From assembly GCF_030253575.1 (NCBI RefSeq), contig NC_080560.1, positions 41,153,001 to 41,217,000 of the forward strand: a stretch of DNA of 64,000 bases, given 5' to 3'. Source of the stretch: Rhododendron vialii. Its lineage: Eukaryota; Streptophyta; Magnoliopsida; Ericales; Ericaceae. Both the position numbers and the translations under genes were made by a program. Positions within the stretch are counted from its first letter, which is position 1. Each line of letters begins with the position of its first letter. Below, one piece after another: positions 57,175 to 64,000 of the stretch. The notes under the pieces are model-generated. The model was given only the letters and a program-made list of their open reading frames with translations, was not told the origin of the DNA and ran no database searches.

Positions 57175-60100
57175 CATAATTTTTATATACTTATGTTACT
57201 GTGTATGCCTCTATCGATTAACATTAATGTATATTGGGCAGGTATTATGGCTTTATGTGCAACAAGTTCTAGCTATGATGTCAACGAAATAGCCACTAGG
57301 ATACTGCCAAATGTTGTTGTCCTCACCATTGATCCTGACAGGTTATCTGTTCTTTTAGTTTGCTAGTTCCGTTTTATCTGTCTAGTTTCAATGTTTCTTC
57401 TTCGGTATCTTGCATCATTAGATGATTTGGCAGTATTTTCAATTGCTTTTCCCATGTATTTGCTATTCACACTCTAGGAAAAGCTCTTATCATGTTGCTG
57501 GAAGCAACAGTAATCTCTTCTCCCCTAGTGTAGTGCATTGCCTACCTTTTGATTCTCTTGGTGATTTATTATGCATCTGGCCTCAGTTAGTGGAGTGTAG
57601 AAAAACGCCAATAATGATGTAAATATCAAGATTTGGAAACCTTTCTTTCCCCTTCTCTCCTCTTTATGCATCTTCTTGTATTGCATAAGTCGCTCGTGTG
57701 TTACTTGGAACCCGTGTCGTCTTTCCAGTTGCCCACAGATAAGTGGTCCTTGATAGTGCACTACCAGACGAAAGATCGTAGACCATTTGAACTGTATTTT
57801 TGTCAGGTTAACTACAATGTTCCCAAACCATCACTACTTTTATGTTCCCCCATGCGTGCCTGTTGAACTCTGTTAACTGTTGCATTCTTGTACTTTGTTT
57901 TGTTGTCTACTGTCAAAAATGGTTTAATTTGAAATGCAAAAGCTTCCTCCATTTCTTTGGAGTTATGCAAGTTTCTGACTCTCCTCGTTTATGGAACAGT
58001 GATGTTCGATCAAAGGCATTCCAAGCAGTTGACCAGTTTTTGCAAATAGTGAAGCAGTACCATGAGAAGGTCTGTTACTGGATTCTTCTTGCTTGATTTT
58101 GATTTCAGTGTGGCGGCTTCTTTTTTCTTCTTCTGGAGAATATCTGCTTTGACATATTTCGGATTTGGGCAATTACGGATCACGAAAAAGAGCTAAAACA
58201 TTGCTTTGTTAAGAAAAGATGTTCTTCTTAACATATTCAATCTTGTTGTATTTTCGTCATACATACAAGTGAAGTGGTGAACTGGACATAGCCTCACCCT
58301 TACAAAATTACTGATACACTCCAAAGTTCCTACCCTTACGTGATCCGTCCGTCGCAGCTTCCTTAGGTGTGTGTCTTCTGTAGGGAACCAAAAACCTTCC
58401 CGCTCAACCAACAGCTCTTGGCGTTATATGTCTCCTCCGTACCTAATTGGTCCTTGTACATTACTTGATTGCTAGTTCCATTTAGAGGCTTGTTTAAGCC
58501 TTAGGGAAACAAAGAGACAGGAAAGGAGATATTTATTTTTCTTCTACCACTTTTTGGTTCCTATTTTGAGTGGAATTTGAGGAAATATATTTAAAAATGC
58601 ATGGAGAAGCGAAAAAGACAAAAAAAAAAAAAACTTACTTTATTTTTAATTTCATTCATAGTTACTTTCCTTTTCTCTTCCTTTCCACAAATTCTGAACA
58701 ATTGGTAAAGTATCATTTTGGTCATTTTACAAGGTAGATTGATTTTCCATGTAATCAATTTTCTCAATAACCTCTTAGTCATGTAGCAAAGTTATGGATT
58801 CATATCGGAAGTTTGAACTTCCCAAGGCGAAGAAAAGTGTAACATTTAGTTTAGTTTGTACTAAGGTATGGTAATATCGTCATGGAAGGCAGCGAAATAG
58901 CAAGTACTTAATTTAAGAGAATAGGTTGGTTGTAGTGGTGTTGATTGATGCCTTCTTTGTCCTCCTAGACTGAATAACACTGTTGTTCTATCTTTCATTT
59001 CTTGTCCTGTGTCTAGACAAATGCAGGGGATTCCACTGGGGCTGCGAGCGGAGCAATCCCATTAGCAGGAAATGCTCTACTTGGGTAAGTTGATGTTCTG
59101 TTAGACTGTTACTAACATGTGGCATTTTTTTTGGAGTAGCTTTATTACTGATTTTATTGCATGACACATGGTTCTCAACTTCCAATATTAGCATGTATCG
59201 TCTATTAAAGATATTCCGGCCCATTTTCAACGAAAAATGAAAAAATGCAGAGACACTGAGCATGATATTGCAATGCAGGTGGGCCAGTTCCTTAACACAC
59301 AAAGGCAAACCTTCTGAACAAACACCACTTGCTTCAGCTAATTCTAGTGTACCTCTTTCGCCTGTGGTCTCCAGTGCCAGCTCTGGTATGTCTCTTGATT
59401 GCTTTTATTGTTTTCTCATTGCAGTCAAAATATAGTTTGCTTCCTTCCTTGTGGATCGGTTTTGCAGTCCTATTCTTCTTATGACAGGGTTTTCCCTTGA
59501 ATGGAGTGTATCAAAATTATGATTAAAGGGCATACTACCGTTTCTATTCCTTTTCTTTTCCATTGTTGATTCCTTCAAGAAATCCAAGAACCAAACGAAT
59601 GCAAGGGGTAGTTTTGGAATTATGATATAATATTTGGTGGGTTTACAGCTCAATTGCTCATTGATATACTTGAAAATATTGGGATCTACTTGGTAAATAT
59701 TTTGTCCAACAGTTATCTATGAACAAGCACAACTGTGTGTGCGTAAGGGGGGGACCGATGTGTTAGAAGATAGAACAAGCACAACTGTCAGACAAAGGGG
59801 ATCTCGTACACTGCTTGATAAGAATGGAAAGGCATAGCCTGCATTGTCTTATCTACGCCTGCAACGGCATGGATATGAAGTTGTTTTACATGTGCATTAT
59901 CTACAAAAGCTATGTCTCTATTCCTGTCTGCACACACTTATATTATGTTTTCTTTGGTGTCAATTTCTTGTGACGACTGCAGTGATGGACAGTTCTAATA
60001 TAATGCCAGTCCGCATAAGTTCCAGTGAGGATATAGCAGATCAACCTGCTCCAGTATCCCCTTCATCAACTGATGGCTGGGGAGAACTTGAAAATGGTCT

Positions 60101-61390
60101 TCATGAAGAGAATGGAAATGAAAAAGATGGGTGGGATGATATCGAACCACTTGAGGAGCCAAAACCATCTCCAGCCCTTGCGAACATCCAAGCAGCTCAG
60201 AAGCGGCCTGTCTCACAGCCAAAATTGCAAGGTAAAAAGAATCTATTGGACTTATTCTCGGTGGGATAATTTGCCAGCCCAAACTTTAATCAGACAAAGT
60301 GACAGTTCATGCCGGATTACTTTGACCATATCCCCCATATGGAAGTCCTAGCTTAAAAATTGGAATCAAACACAATCAGAGACACAGAGCAAGGATATAT
60401 TTACATGTAGATAATTGGTTTACTGGTTTTAGATGAATCAACTAATTTCAAGCTAGTATAGTTACATTGATATGCATTTTGTATAATAGCTAAGCGCAGT
60501 TTTTCCCGTAACTAGCCGGTGTAATCCAGGAATCCAATAGTTTATATAGGCATAATCTAGGAAGGTAAATTAACCACTCTGGTTTCTATGAGTTTAACTT
60601 TCTCTCTGGTCTATGCTAAATTGTGGTGTTTAGGGTGTAATCATAAACCTTTTGATAGAGTGTTTATTCATCTGTTTAAGAAAGTTGGAGACGGAAGTAA
60701 ATCACTATAGGCTTCCAACCAAAGAGGACAAAAGGCAGGAAGTTAAAAAGGCGTACTTCCTATATTGTTCTTGGATGGAATATAGAATTAAGTAATTTAT
60801 TTTCCTCATGCACCAAACAACCAACCATCTAGAGTGAAATGATGTTCCTTTTGTCCCTGCTTTAGTGCATTAAATATAGTTTCCTTGTTCATTGGAATTT
60901 TTTCTCGCCCTATTTTACCAAAGGAAGCATGCCTATTACCTATGTGCTTATAGAGCTAATAGGCAGGTCAGAATCATTTAGATGATTGGGCTTGGAGAAT
61001 TAACACATCGAATGTATATGTCATTCCACAAAGGGTGGTACTTTGGTCTAGTGAACATTCCTTTGTGAACTCATTGTGCATAATGTAATAGGAGAATTTG
61101 CTGTTTGCTCAGGTACAAGTTTGCAAGCCAAGAACACGGTGAAGATAACCAAAAACGAGGACAATGACTTGTGGGGTTCGATAGCTGCCCCTCCTCCTAA
61201 ATCGACATCAAAACCTTTGAACTTGAAACCAAGTGAGAAAGTTGATGACGATGACCCATGGGCTGCTATTGCTGCTCCTCAACCCACCACAAGAGCCAAG
61301 CCATTGTCAGCTGGGCGAGGACGAGGGGCTAAACCTGCCGCCACAAAATTGGGTGCTCAGAGGATAAACCGGACATCCTCTGGGATGTAA
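42906..61390 (+). CDS. CTEXP: SCY1-like pseudokinase with HEAT repeats (792 aa, 21 coding exons)
   Basis: Exons: 42906-43031, 48150-48248, 49827-49978, 50708-50780, 52047-52169, 53779-53887, 54035-54114, 54328-54409, 54942-55081, 55174-55284, 55485-55601, 55743-55832, 56499-56552, 56717-56791, 56994-57069, 57242-57341, 58000-58069, 59017-59084, 59279-59385, 59983-60231, 61113-61390; all GT-AG, in phase, 2379 nt. It matches Arabidopsis At2g40730 (cytoplasmic tRNA export protein; SCYL1/Cex1p family), a cytosolic factor linking tRNA export and Golgi-ER coat traffic. N-terminal pseudokinase about 1-270: the HRD site reads VHGN (151-154) and the DFG region reads HAFDVL, so it is probably catalytically dead. 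HEAT repeats about 320-560 ([40 protein letters not shown]). Acidic tail with [39 protein letters not shown] and [12 protein letters not shown]. Intron 1 is 5.1 kb and full of insertions. Confidence 0.96.
43287..43590 (+). repeat. Three tandem units (about 102 bp) of an RTE LINE end
   Basis: Units start near 43287, 43391 and 43492. Each encodes a version of the RTE C-terminal motif (GAGCTCAATGGAAAAATAGG, then CATGTAGC...ACCCCAATT) followed by GGTTAGTTATAAGATCTAG. It lies in intron 1 of the SCY1-like gene. The second half of each unit is not LINE coding sequence, so the repeat formed after insertion. Confidence 0.75.
43881..44010. mobile_element. Possible hAT-type element edge
   Basis: TAGAGGTAGCAAATGAGCGG, then GGGTTGAAACGGGTCG and CCCAACCCGACCCGTT, resembles the ends of plant hAT elements (TAGRGGTGGCAAAYGGGT). 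No matching right terminus or 8-bp duplication was found. Confidence 0.3.
44180..44570 (+). pseudogene. DUF4228/PADRE-type coding fragment in intron 1
   Basis: One plus frame reads [60 protein letters not shown] and [14 protein letters not shown], then a TGA at 44476-44478, and continues in frame as [20 protein letters not shown]. It resembles plant DUF4228 (PADRE) proteins. There is no ATG at the 5' end and an in-frame stop, so it is a captured or retro-inserted fragment, possibly within a transposon. It lies wholly inside intron 1 of the SCY1-like gene. Confidence 0.6.
44870..44985. repeat. Imperfect 35-bp tandem repeat
   Basis: CTAGTATCTTGTYAGTAAGA with AGYAAATG/AAGG and a T run occurs two to three times in a row, in intron 1. 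Confidence 0.7.
45344..45579. mobile_element. Stowaway-like MITE, about 235 bp
   Basis: TACTCCCTCCGTCCCGC at the left and GGGCCGGAGGTAGTA at the right are the inverted Stowaway terminus with flanking TA. GATGGTCTAGTATTCC and the inner copy extend the arms. Confidence 0.75.
46104..47578. mobile_element. Insertion nested in the TRIM-type element
   Basis: The word CTTGAGGTGCTTGTCGTGCTTA flanks this block at both sides (about 46081-46102 and 47599-47621), interrupting TRIM interior sequence. Terminal TTTACCCCGAGTGTAGGGC and GGGTGCTTATCA resemble ends of plant LTR elements, in which case this is a solo LTR-like piece; exact ends are uncertain. It contains the GTATCGATAC cluster. It is a non-coding fossil. 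Confidence 0.5.
47086..47271. repeat. Cluster of seven GTATCGATAC palindromes
   Basis: Exact GTATCGATAC at 47086, 47105, 47159, 47177, 47197 and 47262, and one variant (GTATCAATAC) at 47242. Within groups the start-to-start distance is 18-20 bp; groups are 45-54 bp apart. Flanking bases are not conserved, so it is the 10-mer and its spacing that repeat. Confidence 0.92.
50575..50645 (+). mobile_element. Possible RTE LINE tail
   Basis: CTCGGAGACTAGATGAGTTC followed by a TTGTTGTTGTTG run in intron 3 resembles the 3' tail of RTE elements. No coding part is attached. Confidence 0.3.
51128..51520. mobile_element. Stowaway-like MITE carrying a nested hairpin
   Basis: TATTCCCTCCGTCCCAG at the left and GGGACAGAGGGAGTA at the right are inverted Stowaway ends with TA. 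Inside, 51281-51390 is a second perfect-type hairpin (TTTTGCCACTCCC...GGGAGTGRCGTTAAC...GGCAAAA) with its own inner stem GCAAGTGTATTTTT/AAAAATACACTTGC. It lies in intron 4 of the SCY1-like gene. Confidence 0.75.
52330..53190 (+). mobile_element. LINE relic in intron 5
   Basis: Plus-strand frames give [51 protein letters not shown], then [11 protein letters not shown]- and [20 protein letters not shown]-type text, the reverse-transcriptase C-terminal and zf-RVT region of a plant L1-like element, same strand as the host gene. Several stops and frame changes are present. It has no intact domain. Confidence 0.75.
57130..57172. repeat. (CT)n microsatellite in intron 15
   Basis: About 21 CT units, 70 bp upstream of the acceptor of exon 16. 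The pyrimidine tract might act in splicing. Confidence 0.95.
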
Positions 61391-61857
61391 GATACGGCGA
61401 AATAGGGGGCAGAAATGGAACAAGTATAGGAAATGAAAACAGGTTAAGATAGGGTTTGTACATTTTTGGCTTCTTTGGATCAGTGTTGATATGAATGATA
61501 TCAATGAGATTAAACCTGCCATGAGTTGTATTTGTGCTTTCTTGGACATAACATTTGATTTGTAATATTATTCTTTTTATCAGCCACTATTCTTTCCTTC
61601 CAAAACGTGTTGTGTCTCATAGTTGACGATACTTGTACGCAGAGAGCATTTTTTTTGTATTCTGTATCTGCTTCAAGTTGGAATACCTGTCTCTTTTCTC
61701 GAGGACCACAGGAATTGCTATGGTATTTTGCAACATGGATGATACAAGGTGTAGTGATACCCTACTGTGCACAAACTTCCTCATAGTTTCCATAACTTCT
61801 TTTGCGGTTTAAACCAATTTGGAAAGCTTGGATAAAACGCAGATTAACTAATTGGAA

Positions 61858-61860
<3 letters not shown>
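61391..61860 (+). other. 3' UTR of the SCY1-like gene and flank
   Basis: Follows the TAA at 61388-61390. A T-rich stretch with TTGTAATATTATTC near 61560 may include the polyadenylation signal. No further gene is seen. Confidence 0.45.

Positions 61861-61902
<42 letters not shown>
61860..61902. repeat. (CT)n(AT)n compound microsatellite
   Basis: About 15 CT units followed directly by 6 AT units, between the convergent SCY1-like and GLY1 genes. Confidence 0.95.
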
Positions 61903-62154
61903 TGTCAGAGTTAGTTAGTTAGTTACCTTCGGCTGATGAAACATTTTGAGACGTAATGTTACATAATCAGCACGTAGTGATTTGTGCCACTTTCCCCTAG
62001 TGAGTTATTCCTCTGTTCATTTTGAGTATTTTTTTCCCCCCCTCTATGTGCCTTTTGATCTTTGCCGATTGCATATTGCTCTTTTTTTCTCTTCTTTTTT
62101 GCCACTATTCTATAAATTAGTAGGGGATTAGAGAAGAATTAGCGGTTTAGTAAA

Positions 62155-62240
62155 AAAGGGGGTTCGACATTTTTTCATAGACTTGAACCCCAACTCTCCT
62201 CCTTGGAAGTCAACTGGTACAACCAGATGAGCTAAGAATC
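62155..62240 (-). repeat. tRNA-derived SINE-like fragment
   Basis: The minus strand contains TTAGCTCATCTGG (A-box, 62223-62235) and GGTTCAAGTCT (B-box, 62180-62190), spaced as in a pol III promoter, with CTTCCAA where a tRNA anticodon loop would be. The stems do not pair well, so it is not a working tRNA gene. Confidence 0.45.
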
Positions 62241-63039
62241 ACATCTACATATTCTATTCACGACCCTCTACAATTGTGCATTAGTCTGATGAACACTAAC
62301 AATTGCTTATTGACATAGGATTAAAAAACAAACAAAAATTGTAAAGTACGATTTCTGTTTATCTTTCCAACTTCCCCAAAAAATTACTCACACAAAATAC
62401 CCACCCTTCTCCACACTTAATATATTTCAGCATATTAGATAAGCACTCTTGCCCTACTTTATATGTTTTTCGGTGTTCAGTTCCTAATAGTCAAACCCCA
62501 ACAGATAAGAGTCTTCAAATGTAGCACCATCTTTCATGGTGTTTCTCAGTTTCTGTTCATAAGTCGATGTTTGATTCGGGAACGAAGTATTGCATCGTTG
62601 GAAACTATTTCTGTTATCATTTGTCTCAGATTCAAGCCCGATAACATTCATGTGCATGCAGTTATATTCAGCAAATGCAAGTTATCCAGTACATGCAATA
62701 AACCATGTGTTATGCACTAGTGTTAGAAAACTGATAAAAGGCAACACCAGCTTATACAAGTTATCAGGATTCCCCTTTTATAGGGTATCCACCATCATTC
62801 ATCGTGTTCCCCTGTATTGATCACATTACAAAATTAGATTTACAGTTATCTCCTTACAAAATTTAGGATAGCATCTATTACAATTATGAATCAACCAGAA
62901 AAGAATGACTTACACAAAACGTCGTAATGTACATGAGTTGATTGTGTATATGGGTCGATTGTGGCGTGCGCCTCTGTATCTGTTCATCTATATTACCCTC
63001 TGATGAATAATTTCGTATTCTTGACCGAACCCAGCATAT
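62241..63039 (-). other. Intergenic and 3' UTR of the GLY1-type gene
   Basis: No coding signal. The part nearest 63039 is the 3' UTR of the minus-strand gene; its end is not visible. Confidence 0.4.
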
Positions 63040-63768
63040 TCATACTTCTTCAACCTACAATTCAGAGATTATACTTTATTAGCACACAAATACAGAAATT
63101 AATAGCCTGAAAAGCGAGAGAAAAGAAAGAGGAAATGCCTCCAAGGTCATCCAGAGAGTCTTCATACCAAAAATCAAGCAACGACGAGCAATATAACCCA
63201 AGACCAATAAGTTTTCCCCTTTGATCTTAAGTTCAGATCAAGCCAAGTTCCAAGGGTTGTAGCCCCAGTTGTAACTTTGGGCAGAACTTGATGGTTATGA
63301 CCATTTACACATGATGATTAGTACCAAATGTATATACAAAAAACTGCATGGAAATATAGGAATGACCTGAGGCAGGCTCATCAGTTCATGAACAGCTTTT
63401 TGGGGGGTCAGTTCATTGTCTATGATCCGTGCAACTGCTGTCAAAACTGGCATTTTTACGTTGTATTTTTGTGCCAAAGCAATCACAGCTCCTGCAGTCA
63501 ATACACCTTCCGCCACCTACATAATTACTCCCTGTCAGTGACCGCCAGACAAGGGAAAGGAGTTTTTTTTTTTTTTTGAAGTGGCAAAAAAAGGGAAAGG
63601 AGAGATTCCAAGGACCTGATTCATGGATCTTAGTATATCATCGAGATTTTCCCCTGATCCAAGACGAACTCCAACCATTCGGTTTCTTGAAAGGTTGACA
63701 AAACATGTAAGCATGATGTCCCCAGTTCCTGATAGACCAGTTATTGTCGTTGACTTTGCACCCATCTT
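63040..63768 (-). CDS. GLY1: Plastid glycerol-3-phosphate dehydrogenase (GLY1/SFD1 type), last three exons
   Basis: Partial gene; the 5' part is beyond the window. Coding exons on the minus strand: 63768-63616 (KMGAKSTTITGLSGTGDIML, TCFVNLSRNRMVGVRLGSGE, NLDDILRSMNQ), 63516-63367 (VAEGVLTAGAVIALAQKYNV, KMPVLTAVARIIDNELTPQK, AVHELMSLPQ) and 63054-63040 (VEEV, stop). All junctions are GT-AG in phase 0. The enzyme reduces dihydroxyacetone phosphate to glycerol-3-phosphate with NAD(P)H, feeding plastid glycerolipid synthesis; Arabidopsis GLY1/SFD1 also affects systemic resistance. Visible are the C-terminal helical domain with GLSGTGDIMLTC and the NLSRNR-G loop that contacts cofactor or substrate phosphate. 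The terminal exon encodes only four residues. It is convergent with the SCY1-like gene, as expected from Arabidopsis (At2g40690 near At2g40730). Confidence 0.92.
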
Positions 63769-64000
63769 CTTGACAAAGAGCAGAGCAAAATATGATTGTA
63801 TCAAGCACAAGAAGTAGGGAAACAACTATTCAGCTGAAGTTTAACAAAATTGAAGCAACAAAGAAATTTTTGGTTCCTACAAAGGAAACAAGGCCAGTGT
63901 CCAGAATTAGCTGTTGAGGGGGAGCTCCTTCAAATGATTTTAAGCAAGAAACCTCTATGGTGCATGATGGAGTAGAGGCTATCACAAACGATAGCACGAA

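Noticed and set aside
31160-61902. CRISPR-like arrays from regularly repeated CT/AT tracts
   Set aside because: They are simple microsatellites without spacers, in a nuclear plant genome.
62155-62240. Functional tRNA-Gly gene on the minus strand
   Set aside because: A- and B-box words are present but acceptor and anticodon stems do not pair; kept only as a SINE-like fragment.

Overview
The window is nuclear DNA of a flowering plant, almost certainly a eudicot. It has GT-AG introns, AT-rich intergenic DNA packed with hairpin MITEs, LINE and LTR-type relics, and genes matching Arabidopsis families exon by exon. The species cannot be fixed from the sequence alone.

Layout. 1-6150 has no gene but is dense in small foldback elements. 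6150-7235 is the 3' end of a LINE on the minus strand. From 7.4 to 40.1 kb runs a same-strand array of mTERF-family genes (organellar transcription or RNA regulators). Four have full ORFs (11777-12937, 15231-16379, 35206-36360, 38973-40133). Two are near full length but broken (7393-8537, about 20940-22016), one is internally deleted (17697-18176), and three are short 3' relics (8612, about 9990, 13227). LINE, RTE and TRIM-type debris lies between copies. Inside the array sits an intact Lunapark gene (coding exons 28513-33186, 407 aa), an ER three-way-junction protein.

From 32937 to 42653 there is a local tandem amplification. The unit begins inside the last Lunapark exon and runs through the 3' UTR, an mTERF promoter, an mTERF gene and its 3' flank. 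It occurs as two full copies plus a third cut off inside the mTERF promoter. The window therefore holds one real Lunapark C-terminus plus two captured copies, and a truncated mTERF promoter abuts the next gene.

That gene (42906-61390, 21 coding exons, 792 aa) is the plant SCY1-like pseudokinase with HEAT repeats (Arabidopsis CTEXP type). Its 5.1-kb first intron hosts a tandem LINE-derived minisatellite, a captured DUF4228/PADRE coding fragment, a Stowaway-like MITE and a TRIM-type LTR element with a 5-bp target duplication. Nested in the last is a cluster of the palindrome GTATCGATAC. At the right edge, convergent to the pseudokinase, are the last three coding exons of a GLY1/SFD1-type plastid glycerol-3-phosphate dehydrogenase (63040-63768, minus). 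GLY1 and the SCY1-like gene are also close neighbours in Arabidopsis (At2g40690 and At2g40730), so this pair looks ancestral.

The three single-copy genes are housekeeping functions: ER shape, tRNA export or trafficking, and plastid glycerolipid supply. The mTERF array is the fast-moving part, with birth and death, mosaic paralogues, a hitch-hiking neighbour exon, and a conserved splice-site pair around the targeting-peptide codons that deserves an RNA test.
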